Shown: positions 48,701 through 56,909, counted from the first letter of the stretch. The stretch: DNA of 64,000 nt from Saprospiraceae bacterium (GCA_016715245.1 JADKAS010000011.1:171386-235385); one strand, 5' to 3'. Program-made: numbers and translations. Notes: a model not told the origin generated them from the sequence alone.

Positions 48701-49131
48701 AAAACAGCCATGGTTTTGTCACCTATTACATCCAACCTAAAAAGGAGGCGCCAAACAGCGATGTCATTCCCAATAAAGCTGAAATCTATTTTGACTTTAA
48801 TGACGCCATCGTCACCAATACCGTAAATCTTTATCTTTGCAGAACCAGCAGATCAACTGAAGAAAATTTTGCGGGAATCATAGAAATTTTCCCTAATCCT
48901 GTTGAAGATAAAATTAATGTGAAATTGGAAACGAATGAAAAAATAAAAGGTCGGTTTCTGATTACCAATATATTAGGTCAAACCTGTAAGTTAATTGACT
49001 ATCAACATGATGGTGGTGTAGCCACCATTTCAATACCTGTACATGAACTGGTTTGCGGCTCTTACATGATTACCTTTATCGGAAATCAAAAACTGCCGTC
49101 CATGACATTTTTTAAATCATCTTCATATTAA
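45799..49131 (+). CDS. SprB-repeat adhesin with T9SS sorting domain
   Basis: 1110 aa surface protein. Signal peptide in the first 30 residues (FMLIFFALSMETSISIAQC). Residues about 30-640 contain some nine SprB-type repeats of about 70 residues with the hallmark T-x-x-x-C/GG-T-x-P-(Y/F)-x-(Y/F)-x-W-S-N-G and VTITDA-x-GC motifs (GGTIPYTYLWSNGATTQ; YFVTITDAAGC). SprB is the mobile gliding adhesin of Flavobacterium johnsoniae. A SdrD-B-like domain follows (LLDANTNCVEDSGENGLENV), then the same DUF11/DUF7619-like domain as in the LRR proteins (SYDPNDIRVKV; IRFQNTGNYPASFV; AEIYFDFNDAIVTN) and a T9SS sorting domain (IIEIFPNPVEDKINV ... CGSYMITFIG). Likely surface attachment or motility-linked adhesin; gliding genes are not in the window. 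Confidence 0.88.
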   Translation: MLSKINNPVFRIFMLIFFALSMETSISIAQCNQSLNINVTVQQPCNNDGILTANVLNGTPPYTFIWKNYLDPNFTANTQIVNNVKPGYYSVDVFDANGLCGSDKEIGVFAPFTFQWTTTPANCPSVDGSAEITSVSGGTIPYTYLWSNGATTQKIENVEAGAYFVTITDAAGCTTETSGIGEQRDSVGIEITQLNNLVIQINVTPATCALNSGQLSVDVVSGGTSPFTYHWKNFQTFQTWNTQTLTNIPGNNYYEVIVTDADGCFIKQYAELPKTPSFTVNIVNTKENCDRNDGTITGVANGGNPPYNWSWNNGMTGAQLTGLNSDSYYATITDNNGCQEAGYQYVPTFSPLILNPVMTDDICDQGTGKIKVEVSFGQPPYSFSWNTGSTQNEISNLKEGYYQVLVSDINGCTTNGYYYLRNNPTYVVQALITNTKCMGTKGNINLVITGGTAPFSFVWSNGQSTEDISGLDPGYYLCTITDASGCSTISGSFVNTEVQIYPWLYETPASCELSDGTVYLNVNGSFPPFTFNWSNGTTNQNLTSAPSGNYKVTITDAIGCFVEKSFFLSKSSGNLKVNMNVTPASCIFEIDGEAEAVVTGGTPPFTYLWGTGGTSNAVSNLPAYFGMGVKITDSNGCISQDFVPSIGFNNYDCAAVVRGKVLLDANTNCVEDSGENGLENVLVACLPTVQGFTKTNALGNYQYFVPKDQSYVITQHPDYLNPVCPSASIITPTLSAGQISDNHNFYDTPYEVNDLKVSMNYLIPPRPGFDFELHVLVSNAGLYKTTGEVKVKFDPGVTYISGASSIDLPNYEATLDFTDLPAFTGEQRFVLRFSTPATTALGTRQKYVAHAYPDVNDVRKIDNEEKLDIEVVGSYDPNDIRVKVIGGFLTDCLQDRDSILQYTIRFQNTGNYPASFVTIKNKLDENLDITTLRTGASSHTNRFQFLPDGNLVFMFDPINLPDSTRDEKNSHGFVTYYIQPKKEAPNSDVIPNKAEIYFDFNDAIVTNTVNLYLCRTSRSTEENFAGIIEIFPNPVEDKINVKLETNEKIKGRFLITNILGQTCKLIDYQHDGGVATISIPVHELVCGSYMITFIGNQKLPSMTFFKSSSY

Positions 49132-49196
49132 TAATGTTTTTAGAAGATAATATCCTGGTTTGTGAAAATCTGCGTTAATATTTCATTGGTTATTGA

Positions 49197-49229
49197 AAAT
49201 CCTGGTTCCACAGAACCGGGATTTTTTTT
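49197..49229 (+). terminator. Terminator of the SprB-repeat gene
   Basis: AAATCCTGGTTC / GAACCGGGATTT, twelve pairs with one G-U, CACA loop, then eight T. Confidence 0.88.
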
Positions 49230-49314
49230 ATGTTGATCTCATTATAAAGTAAAATTTCGTTAAACTTTTACATTATTTTATTTAATCGCTTCCAATAAGA
49301 AAATTTCTGCCTAT

Positions 49315-49438
49315 ATTCGCACCCCGTATAAGCATTTTAAATAACTTTTTCATTAATTTTAAATTAATTTATGAATAAGTTTTTAAAAATGACTTGACGA
49401 AAAAACCAACACAATTCAATGTAAATATATTGAATTGT
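49315..49438 (+). promoter_or_regulatory. Candidate promoter and hairpin in the long leader of the phosphoethanolamine transferase gene
   Basis: TATATTCG at 49315-49322 is one base from TAnnTTTG and precedes about 260 bases without a substantial ORF. Within this leader a perfect 10-bp inverted repeat ACAATTCAAT / ATTGAATTGT (49411-49420, 49429-49438, 8-nt loop) lies downstream. The gap 49132-49592 otherwise holds the terminator listed separately and an 8-codon ORF at 49371. Confidence 0.35.
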
Positions 49439-49592
49439 ATGAAGGATTATAAAAAAAGTAAGTCTTGAAGTTTTTATTCTTTTATGTTTCTATCGGATTG
49501 GTTTAATAATAAAGATGTTTTTTTATCATCTGTAGTGTCAATTCTCATCCGGTATATTATAAAATGATGTTCTTAGAGAAATAGTAAACCTA

Positions 49593-51241
49593 ATGTTTTT
49601 TAACCAAATTCACAGAAAAGCGATATTTTTTGCCTTCTTATTGATGGCGCCATGGCTTTGTTATGGCTTGGTTTTGGGACAATGGAGATTGGATGCTTTT
49701 ACACTTCATTGTACAACGGGTGTACTACTTTCAATTCCATATTTGCTGGTTCCAAACAAATTATTCAGGCAAATTTACTGGGGCTTATCAACTTTTGGTG
49801 TTTTGGTCTGGTCCCTTGCTGAAAGTTTGTATCTTATAAAAGACAAAGTTCCGTTTAATCAGTTTGCTTTAAAAATATTTGCTGAAAGTTTTCCTTCTGA
49901 ACTAAAAGGATACATGTTGAATGTGGTGCCATTACCAGCTTCTATTTCAACTCTTGCAGCGATTTCTGTACTGTTGTATTTTGTTTTTTCTGTAAAACAC
50001 GACTGGCCGATTTTAAATTCCAAACATAAAAAACTTTGGTTAACAGCAGGCCTGACCAGTTTTGTGATTCAGTTTTTGTTCCTATCATGCCCCAACAACA
50101 ATGGGGTGCCTTCCATAATACGATTACTGCAGTTTCACAAATTCGTGAATACTATCAGTCCATTACTAAAAGTCCTGAAACTATATCGAAAAGTGTAGAA
50201 TCATTAAACCTTATTTGCAAAGGAGATAAAAAAACATACGTACTCATGGTTGGAGAAAGTACCAGCCGTCACCATTGGGAACTTTATGGTTACTGGCGCG
50301 ATACGAATCCATACCTCTCCAAAAGAGATGATATTTGTTTGTATTCAGACGTCATCAGCAGCAATACCAGCACGGTAGAAAGTCTCAGTAAATGTCTGAC
50401 ATTAAATGCAAACGGCGATAAAGTACATGACTTCAGTGATGTGAATATCATGGATATTGCCAATCACTGTGGAATGACTACATATTGGATCAGCACCCAT
50501 CATAAATATGGTATCGTTGATAGTTCAGTGCCGAAAGGTATGAGCTCGGCAAATCATTTTCATTATCTCATGGATGATTTTCCAAACGAGGCAGAACTTT
50601 ATGATGAAAAATTGCTTGCCTATCTTGAAAAAGCACTGGCTGACCCGGGTGACCAAAAATTAATAGTTCTTCAGCTTATGGGAACCCACATCGAATATAA
50701 AGCAAGATATCCGGAAAAGTTTACAAAATTTACCCATAAAGATACTTTAGCTAGGTTATATCCCTATGCCGACACTGATCAAAGGCGTACGCTCATAAAT
50801 GATTATGACAATGCAAATGTATATCAGGATTATATACTTAACCAAGTTCTGAACATCCTTTCCTGTCATAAAGAAGAAGGAAATGATGTAAGTGCTGTAT
50901 ACTTCAGTGACCATGGAGAGGAAGTATATGATTACAGAAATTTTTTAGGTCATACACCACAATCAAATATGTCCTGGCTGCATGAGATACCATTTTTTAC
51001 ATGGGGAATAAACCATACCTGCAACCAGGATCAACCATACCAAATGAACCATTTCAGTCATACTCTCCTTGATTGGATGGACATACAGTGTAATTCCTTT
51101 CAACCTGAAAAAAGTTTGTGGTTCTCCAATCTTGATTACGGTCAGAGATATATGGGAAATGGCGAAAAATATGAACCCACCTTAGGTTTTAAAAAACAAA
51201 TCACACATCCTTCTCTTTCTGCTTTCAACAGGAGGAAATAA
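49593..51241 (+). CDS. Phosphoethanolamine transferase, EptA/sulfatase family (frame break)
   Basis: Inner-membrane enzyme that transfers phosphoethanolamine from phosphatidylethanolamine to lipid A or a surface glycan. Residues 1-155 hold four to five membrane helices; the C-terminal periplasmic alkaline-phosphatase-like domain carries VLMVGESTSRHHWELYGY, the nucleophile Thr in SSNTSTVESLSKCL, and the metal motif VYFSDHGEEVYDYRN near residue 445, plus LGHTPQSN and HEIPFFTWG. The frame breaks in a T5 run at 50073-50077; one extra T joins FVIQFF to VPIMPQQQWGAFHNT, giving 549 aa, the EptA length. Which acceptor is modified cannot be told from sequence. The gene stands alone, with long gaps on both sides. 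Confidence 0.85.
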
Positions 51242-51561
51242 CCATAATTCTAAACAAGATTTTTTTCAAGGATGAGGGCTATCTCATTTGTATACATTTT
51301 TATTATCAATCTTTTATTCGTTTAGTAATCAGCTTTATGGTTATCTGAATTTTTATTAAAAAGGATTTTTCGTACTCCTATTTTTGAATAAGGCTGAATT
51401 TCAAAATAATTCATGTTATTTTCACCTACAATGTTGAATTTAGGGCTTCAATTTCTATTTCACTTTAATAAAAATCTTTCCCAGAAAAGGAATTTATTTA
51501 GCATTTTACTTTCGGTTTAAAGAAAATTGTCTGTTTTTTCCCAAAAAAACATATTATGATT

Positions 51562-51658
51562 TTGCGTATGTCGCAACTTTTTTTGTCGTTTGACCGACAT
51601 TTTTGCGGAATCCGCAACTTTTTGCCCGTTTTTACCCCAAAAATTGCGGAATCCGCAA
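51562..51658. repeat. Array of three 15-bp palindromes at exact 41-bp spacing
   Basis: TTGCGTATGTCGCAA (51562-51576), TTGCGGAATCCGCAA (51603-51617) and TTGCGGAATCCGCAA (51644-51658) are inverted repeats, each followed by CTTTTT. Their starts are 41 and 41 bases apart. They sit in the 505-bp gap 51242-51746, upstream of the small lipoprotein gene at 51747. The rest of that gap shows no gene that I can support. Confidence 0.85.
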
Positions 51659-51746
51659 CTTTTTGTTGAAAATTTGTAAAATTTGACGAAAAAACGACTA
51701 CATCTTTGTACTGTAATTAATTTTTTAATTTTTAAAAGTATAAAGT

Positions 51747-52136
51747 ATGAAAAAGTTTTTTGTTGTAATCATGTCTTCTTTTCTGTTGTTTTCATGTTGG
51801 TCGGATATCGACGATAGTTTTGACGCTTTAGATATTCTATTACTACCGTTCCATGTAAAATCCGGCATTACAAATGACAACGCTCCCATTACCCAACCCT
51901 TTACCTATGAAAACGAAACTGTATTCATTTCTCAGTCCGGAAAAAAAATAACGGTTTCATGCCAGAAAAAAACAACCGGGGACCAATTTTTTTACTCAGA
52001 TGAAAATCTGATTTCTGATGGTCTTGTTCAAATTCAAATCGAAGATGGAAATAAACTTCAATTTTTGTATGATGACAAGAAGTTAGTTTTTGATTTGCAA
52101 AATAAACATACAAAATGGACGAAACTGTTTGAATGA
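51747..52136 (+). CDS. Small lipoprotein, function unknown
   Basis: 129 aa. Signal MKKFFVVIMSSFLLFSC with a lipobox Cys followed by WSDIDDSFDA. The mature part is beta-rich (TYENETVFISQSGKKITVSC; LQIEDGN-like strands) with no family that I recognise. It is preceded by three phased palindromes and an A/T-rich leader (candidate -7 CATCTTTG at 51701-51708, one mismatch), which suggests tight transcriptional regulation. It is followed by a strong terminator. Confidence 0.65.
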   Translation: MKKFFVVIMSSFLLFSCWSDIDDSFDALDILLLPFHVKSGITNDNAPITQPFTYENETVFISQSGKKITVSCQKKTTGDQFFYSDENLISDGLVQIQIEDGNKLQFLYDDKKLVFDLQNKHTKWTKLFE

Positions 52137-52173
52137 TTTCTACTGCCTAAACTGTGTAAAAAACGGCGTGATT

Positions 52174-52210
52174 GACCTGCCCTTCTCAAAAACCGGGGCA
52201 GGTCTTTTTT
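52174..52210. terminator. Terminator between the lipoprotein gene and recX
   Basis: GACCTGCCC / GGGCAGGTC stem with a 13-nt loop followed by six T. It lies between the convergent lipoprotein (+) and recX (-) genes; the recX stop falls in its T-tract. Confidence 0.85.
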
Positions 52211-52673
52211 ATTCCATGGCCATGTTTATCCATTCCATCTCAAAACCTTTACTCTGCAAAAAACGGATCAACTCCATTTTTTCCTCGTAGGCTTCATTTC
52301 CCCTGATTCCACCTCGTTTTTCAATCCAATATTTTATACTTTGCAGATATTCTTCGTCCCCTATTTTTGATAAAGCCTCTCTAACTGAATATGCCGAGAC
52401 TTTTTTAATCAACAATGCTTGCTTTATTTTTACTTTACCCCACTTTTTAATCCGAAATTTTCCTCCGGCAAATTGTATGGCAAAACGTTCTTCATTCAAA
52501 TAGTTGTTTTCAATCAGGTCCGATATAATTTCTTCTAAAAATTCTCCGTAAATACCGTGGTTTAACAATTTACTCCTTACTTCTTCATGGCAACGTTCCT
52601 GATACACACAATACGTTTCTATATTGAGTTTAACATTTTCCTTAGTCCATTTTTTAGGGGTTTTATTTTCCAT
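52209..52673 (-). CDS. recX: Regulatory protein RecX
   Basis: Modulator of RecA filaments. Three-helix RecX repeats are visible: CVYQERCHEEVRSKLLNHG near the N-terminus, IISDLIENNYLNEERFAIQF in the middle and KKWGKVKIKQALLIKKVS further on, matching the family core (L...R.....E...KL ... L....L.DD..FA). I start at ATG 52673 (MENKTPKKW), which overlaps the HAD gene by 11 bases; an alternative ATG lies 24 bases upstream. About 154 aa, normal size. Confidence 0.83.
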   Translation of the reverse strand: MENKTPKKWTKENVKLNIETYCVYQERCHEEVRSKLLNHGIYGEFLEEIISDLIENNYLNEERFAIQFAGGKFRIKKWGKVKIKQALLIKKVSAYSVREALSKIGDEEYLQSIKYWIEKRGGIRGNEAYEEKMELIRFLQSKGFEMEWINMAME

Positions 52674-53304
52674 ACAGCAACCAACCGTTTTTATCAAATG
52701 TTTCCATCAAATCTTTGCCGGGATCATGATGATATACATGAATTCCAAGTCCTGCAGCTGATTGAACATTGATGAGTGAATCGTCAATAAATAGAGTCTC
52801 TTCCGCGGACAAACCCGCATCATCCAATACGTACTGGTAAATATCATTCGAAGGTTTGTGTTTTCCTATCTCAAATGAATAATAGACTTTATCAAAATAC
52901 GTATTTTCAAAATCTTCGATACCGTGATTCTTTAATAAATCTCTCCTCACCCATTCGATATGCAGTTGGTTGGTATTGCTCAAAATATAGGTTTGGTAAT
53001 GATGCCTGAGTTGTTTTAAAAAATTAAACTTCTCGGTATTCCACCCAATCAGCATGGCATTCCAGGCAGTAATTACATCATAACCCTGTGGTTTTGGGTC
53101 AGGGCACATATTCTGAATGTTCCAGATAAAATTTTCAACACTCATGTTTCCCGTTTCAAAGGCAACAACAACTTCTCTCAACTCATCAGGAATATCAGGA
53201 AAGGTCATAGATTGCTTCAACTGTTTCGCTAAAATATCGTAGGTCCTCTTCATATCTATATCTAGTAAAACACCTCCAAAATCAAAAATAATATTGCGAA
53301 TCAT
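52663..53304 (-). CDS. HAD-superfamily phosphatase (YihX-like)
   Basis: 213 aa haloacid-dehalogenase-fold hydrolase. Motif I is IIFDFGGVLLDIDM, motif II YILSNTNQ, motif III Lys in SFEIGKHKPSNDIY, motif IV TLFIDDSLINVQSA. The DFGGVLLDID start is typical of YihX-type alpha-D-glucose-1-phosphatases and related sugar phosphatases; substrate is not determinable. Its 3' end overlaps recX, so both are probably co-transcribed. It lies 25 bases after the GH16 gene's stop. Confidence 0.85.
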   Translation of the reverse strand: MIRNIIFDFGGVLLDIDMKRTYDILAKQLKQSMTFPDIPDELREVVVAFETGNMSVENFIWNIQNMCPDPKPQGYDVITAWNAMLIGWNTEKFNFLKQLRHHYQTYILSNTNQLHIEWVRRDLLKNHGIEDFENTYFDKVYYSFEIGKHKPSNDIYQYVLDDAGLSAEETLFIDDSLINVQSAAGLGIHVYHHDPGKDLMETFDKNGWLLYGK

Positions 53305-53329
53305 ATTTTAATATTATATGGCTTTAACT

Positions 53330-54292
53330 CTAATTTCTGAATGCCACAGGAAGTAGATCATTTTGTAACGTTTTCTGAAATACCCTGATATAATCAATTT
53401 CCATATAATTGGGAAATTGTACGTTCTTTTCTTTGTGTTTCCTGCACATGGCCTGATTGGCAATTACCTGTACCGGCTCGCCATAATTAGGAAATGCCGG
53501 ATCAATAAAATATTCTCCCGGTTCTAACACACAATTATAGATGGGCTTTCTTTTCAGTGAATAATATTTAGGCACTACCCTTACCATCACATCATCAATA
53601 TAAAATTTGATAAGATGCGGTTCGTATTCAATACTGAATGTATGAAATTTTTCTGAAAAATCCGTATCAAATTTTTCCAACCCGGATCTGTTGCTGTGGC
53701 AGGGAGCACCTTTTTGAGGATTATCATTCGAACAATTATTTGTCAACCAGTTATGAACTGAAAATTCAAGTTTTTCAGGTCCTTTGCATGTAAATTCAAA
53801 AACATCAATTTCTGTATTCCAGCCAAAAATCCAAAAAGACGGCCATTGTTGTTTTCCTTTAGGCAACTTACAGCGTATTTCATATTTACCAAACGTTCTG
53901 AATATTTGTTTTGAAAACACAGTTCCTGTTGTGTATCTATATGTTTCATCAAACCATTCAGCTTTTTCTTCGCGTGTTACCAAAAAAAGTTTACCATCCT
54001 TGACTATACAGTTTTCATCTTTGTATACATTGGGCCAACCATGTGTCCTGCAAAATGCACAAGAATCTTTTTTGGAATTTTCACCATAGGGAAAATACGT
54101 AAACCATTTACCTGTATCCAGATGTTGACCTGTAAATTCATCTTCAAATACAAGTTTATAATAACCAAAATCGCAAAATGGCTGTTCCTCAACCTGTATC
54201 TTCACCAGATTCTTTTGACCTATTACAAAACCTGTTCCTGTCACCATTCCCAATATTGCCAAAATAACTGTTAAAAATTCAGACTTCATCAT
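53330..54292 (-). CDS. Glycoside hydrolase family 16 (beta-glucanase-like), exported
   Basis: Secreted endo-beta-glucanase-type enzyme. ATG 54292 gives a signal-like N-terminus (MMKSEFLTVILAILGMVTGT), preferred over an ATG 45 bases upstream. The catalytic motif is E-I-D-x-x-E as TEIDVFEFTCKG near residue 150, within a beta-jellyroll with flanking LVFEDEFTGQHLDTGKW (start of the GH16 fold) and FHTFSIEYEPHLIKFYIDD (late strands). No carbohydrate-binding module and no T9SS sorting domain are seen, so it may be periplasmic or released. Laminarin or another beta-1,3/1,4-glucan is plausible, from the family only. Confidence 0.85.
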   Translation of the reverse strand: MMKSEFLTVILAILGMVTGTGFVIGQKNLVKIQVEEQPFCDFGYYKLVFEDEFTGQHLDTGKWFTYFPYGENSKKDSCAFCRTHGWPNVYKDENCIVKDGKLFLVTREEKAEWFDETYRYTTGTVFSKQIFRTFGKYEIRCKLPKGKQQWPSFWIFGWNTEIDVFEFTCKGPEKLEFSVHNWLTNNCSNDNPQKGAPCHSNRSGLEKFDTDFSEKFHTFSIEYEPHLIKFYIDDVMVRVVPKYYSLKRKPIYNCVLEPGEYFIDPAFPNYGEPVQVIANQAMCRKHKEKNVQFPNYMEIDYIRVFQKTLQNDLLPVAFRN

Positions 54293-54384
54293 CCTTCCAC
54301 CGAAACTTAAAATAAATAATAGGTTATAAATGTACAAAGAATCAGTATATAGAAAAGATTTTGCAATTTTTTTTTAAAAAAAGT

Positions 54385-54414
54385 TTTGTAACCAGGATTA
54401 AAGCGTTATTTTTG
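54385..54414 (+). promoter_or_regulatory. Promoter of rpsT
   Basis: TTTG (54385-54388), 18 bases, then TATTTTTG (54407-54414): a nearly ideal Bacteroidota TTTG-N19-TAnnTTTG promoter, 35 bases before the ATG. Confidence 0.75.
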
Positions 54415-54449
54415 CACTCCAATTAGAAAAAATTTAAATTTAGATTTTA

Positions 54450-54701
54450 ATGGCACATCATAAATCGTCCAAAAAAAGAATCAGACAAGACTTAAGAATC
54501 AGGTTAAGAAACCGATATTATAAAAAATCAGCCAGAACTTCCATTGCAAAGTTGAGAAAAATGACTGAAAAGGAAGAAGCAAAGGTATTTCTACCTAAAG
54601 TAGTTAGTTTGATAGACAAATTAGCGAAAAAAAATACCTGGCACAAAAATAAAGCGTCAAACCTAAAATCTAAGTTGACTAAATACGTCAACAGCCTATA
54701 A
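54450..54701 (+). CDS. rpsT: 30S ribosomal protein S20
   Basis: Primary 16S-rRNA-binding protein of the small subunit. 83 aa, very basic and helical, with the S20 pattern MAHHKSSKKRIRQDLRIR, then KKSARTSIAKLRK, and a C-terminal IDKLAKKNTWHKNKASNLKS. It has its own promoter and a strong terminator, so it is a single-gene transcript. Confidence 0.95.
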   Translation: MAHHKSSKKRIRQDLRIRLRNRYYKKSARTSIAKLRKMTEKEEAKVFLPKVVSLIDKLAKKNTWHKNKASNLKSKLTKYVNSL

Positions 54702-54720
54702 TTAACCCGTTAGCCGATGT

Positions 54721-54757
54721 AAAGGTGTGTTATTCCCGTAATAACACACCTTTTTTT
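54721..54757 (+). terminator. Terminator of rpsT
   Basis: AAAGGTGTGTTATT / AATAACACACCTTT, fourteen perfect pairs with a CCCGT loop, then a T-run. Confidence 0.93.
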
Positions 54758-54786
54758 ATGCCTGACGCCGAATAATTTTTTAAGTG

Positions 54787-54817
54787 GTTGTATACCGGAA
54801 GATAAATTATATTTTTG
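54787..54817 (+). promoter_or_regulatory. Promoter of the Omp85-type barrel gene
   Basis: GTTG (54787-54790), 19 bases, TATTTTTG (54810-54817), 38 bases before the ATG. Confidence 0.6.
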
Positions 54818-54855
54818 TATGTTTTTTTATTTCAGATTTTTTTCAAATGGTTTGA

Positions 54856-55980
54856 ATGACTTTAAAAAAATCAGTATTGATGTCAGGCATTTGTTGTTTG
54901 TGCCATATTTTGAATTTGTCAGCACAATCCTCTGATACATTAGTCAAATCAAAAAATAATTCATTTTTACTGTATCCGGTTGTTTTCTTTTTGCCTGAAA
55001 CAAATCTGGGGATAGGTGTGGCCGGAGTTTATAATTTCAGATTTAAAGGAGAAGCTTCAGAAAGCAACCCTTCACAAATATCATTTACTGCCAATTATAC
55101 TTTAAAAAACCAATGGTTGTTTATTGTTCCATTTGAATTGTACAAAAAAAACCAAAAATGGAAATATAAGGGAGAACTTGCTTACAACATATTTTTTTAT
55201 AATTATTATGGAATAGGAACTCATTCTTTATCTAAAAATCGAGAAACGTATGATGCCGAATTTCCGAGATTCAGGCTTGATGTTTTGCGCAGTTACGGAA
55301 AATTCTTTTTTGGACTTCGATACAGATTTGACCATTTTCAAATTGATAAAATAAAAGAAAATGGTTTGTTACAAGACGACAACCCTACAGGAATATCCGG
55401 CGGTACCACTTCAGGATTAGGTATTTTGCTTCAATACGACAGCAGAGATTTTATACAGTTCCCTACTAAAGGAATGTATGCAGAAAGTCAATTGTATACA
55501 AACTCAGCTGCTACAGGAAGCAATTTTCGTTTTACCCGGTTTTCTGCTTCTGTTTCTACTTTTCATAAAATCTCCAAAGATTGTATACTTGCCAATTACG
55601 GGTATATAATTTCTAATTCCAAAGGTTTACCTTTTTTTGAGATGGCGTACATAGGTAATCCGGTGTCAGGCAGAGGTTTTCAGGACAGAAGATTTATTGA
55701 CAGATCACTCTTTACCCTTCAAAGTGAATTAAGATTTCCTGTTTACAGAAGATTTTCAGGTGTTACTTTTGCTAACTTGTCCTGGATTAGTCCCGATTTT
55801 CAATCGTATGTTCTTCGACAAAACCATCCGTCATTCGGTGCAGGTCTTCGCTTCAAAATCAGTAAAAAATACAGAGCACGGTTAAGAATTGATTATGCAT
55901 TTGCCAGAGATGTTTTTGATGAAACCGGACAAAAAAAATGGAGCAGCGCGCTTTATGCTACCATAAATGATGCATTCTGA
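54856..55980 (+). CDS. Outer-membrane beta-barrel of the BamA/TamA (bacterial surface antigen) type
   Basis: 374 aa. After a signal peptide (SVLMSGICCLCHILNLSAQ) it is an all-beta barrel of the Omp85 surface-antigen type, without POTRA domains. Features: FFLPETNLGIGVAGVYNFRF opening strand, LRYRFDH, LGILLQYDSRDFIQFPTKG (the conserved D-x-R-x-x-x-x-P-x-x-G), a V-S-GRGFQDRRF segment resembling the VRGY/F motif of the lid loop, and an amphipathic final strand (SSALYATINDAF). Lack of POTRA repeats makes a BamA role unlikely; a lipid- or protein-export related barrel is possible. Confidence 0.78.
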   Translation: MTLKKSVLMSGICCLCHILNLSAQSSDTLVKSKNNSFLLYPVVFFLPETNLGIGVAGVYNFRFKGEASESNPSQISFTANYTLKNQWLFIVPFELYKKNQKWKYKGELAYNIFFYNYYGIGTHSLSKNRETYDAEFPRFRLDVLRSYGKFFFGLRYRFDHFQIDKIKENGLLQDDNPTGISGGTTSGLGILLQYDSRDFIQFPTKGMYAESQLYTNSAATGSNFRFTRFSASVSTFHKISKDCILANYGYIISNSKGLPFFEMAYIGNPVSGRGFQDRRFIDRSLFTLQSELRFPVYRRFSGVTFANLSWISPDFQSYVLRQNHPSFGAGLRFKISKKYRARLRIDYAFARDVFDETGQKKWSSALYATINDAF

Positions 55981-56218
55981 CAAAAAAAGCTTCTCTTTTA
56001 ATGAAATCCGGAATTGACTTTAAGAAGAAATAATCTGTTTACCTTTTGTTTTTTCTGCTTTAAAGAATACTTTTTATTATAACCATCATGTTATAAATGA
56101 TACAATTATCCGGACACCTCTTAAATACAATATAATTGAAAAATTCTTTACTGATTTACATACTTAAAAACATTAACGGCACAATATTTGCAGAATATAT
56201 ATTAAAATAATTCATAAT

Positions 56219-56842
56219 ATGTTTCCAATTATTGTTAAACCACTTCGTTTTTCCTTCCTTTTATATGTGGTTTTACTGGTTTTTGTAAGTTCTTGTTCTC
56301 AAAAACAATATGGTTCCAGATATTCCACCTCAAAAAACAGGAGTACGCATAAAAAGTCCGGGGGTTCTTCCAGAACTTCTGAAACGTACGTATATAAAAA
56401 TCCCAATAAAAAAAACAACAAACATGAAACCCATTCTTCATACACAGAAAAAAACACAAGAAATAAAATAATTGATACTGCTTCTTCCTATATCGGAAGC
56501 AACTACCAATCGGGTGGGAAAAATCCGGATACCGGTTTTGATTGCAGCGGGTTCACAAGTTTTGTTTTCAGAAAAAATGGGATTGATATTTCAGGCCCAT
56601 CTCATGATCTTGCAAAACTGGGAAAATCCAAAAATAAAAATGAGCTGGCACCGGGAGATCTGGTTTTTTTCGGAAGCCCTGAAAGAATTTCCCATGTTGC
56701 TATTGTGTCTTCTGTCGATAATAATTCCATTGAAGTAATCCACAGTACCACTTCTGCCGGGGTTAAAAAAGACAATATACTGCATTCAGAATATTGGGAA
56801 TCAAGATTTTTATTCGGAAGAGACATCATAGAAAGTAAATAA
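56219..56842 (+). CDS. NlpC/P60 family cell-wall peptidase lipoprotein
   Basis: Peptidoglycan hydrolase of the NlpC/P60 (C40) type. 207 aa. The signal (FSFLLYVVLLVFVSSC) ends in a lipobox Cys, then a basic, Ser/Asn-rich linker (about residues 30-85). The catalytic domain has Cys in TGFDCSGFTSFVF near residue 105, His in RISHVAIVSSV near residue 160, and a third polar position in VIHSTTSAG. It probably cleaves stem-peptide bonds (gamma-D-Glu-diaminopimelate). A near-consensus AATATTTG lies about 40 bases upstream of the ATG. Confidence 0.88.
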   Translation: MFPIIVKPLRFSFLLYVVLLVFVSSCSQKQYGSRYSTSKNRSTHKKSGGSSRTSETYVYKNPNKKNNKHETHSSYTEKNTRNKIIDTASSYIGSNYQSGGKNPDTGFDCSGFTSFVFRKNGIDISGPSHDLAKLGKSKNKNELAPGDLVFFGSPERISHVAIVSSVDNNSIEVIHSTTSAGVKKDNILHSEYWESRFLFGRDIIESK

Positions 56843-56881
56843 TTAACATCGTGTTATGAATATAATAACCAGAATTATCCG

Positions 56882-56889
56882 TATTTTTG
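56882..56889 (+). promoter_or_regulatory. -7 element of adk
   Basis: TATTTTTG, perfect TAnnTTTG, 20 bases before the ATG at 56910; it supports that start over ATG 56856. Confidence 0.55.
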
Positions 56890-56909
56890 TACCCTCATAT
56901 AACAAAAAG

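Noticed and set aside
49371..49397. Eight-codon ORF MNKFLKMT
   Set aside because: Too short to support and no further context; it may be chance in AT-rich DNA.
51562..51658. CRISPR-like array
   Set aside because: Only three short palindromes; spacing of 41 leaves about 20 bases between repeats of 15-22, too short and too few for CRISPR, and no cas genes are present.
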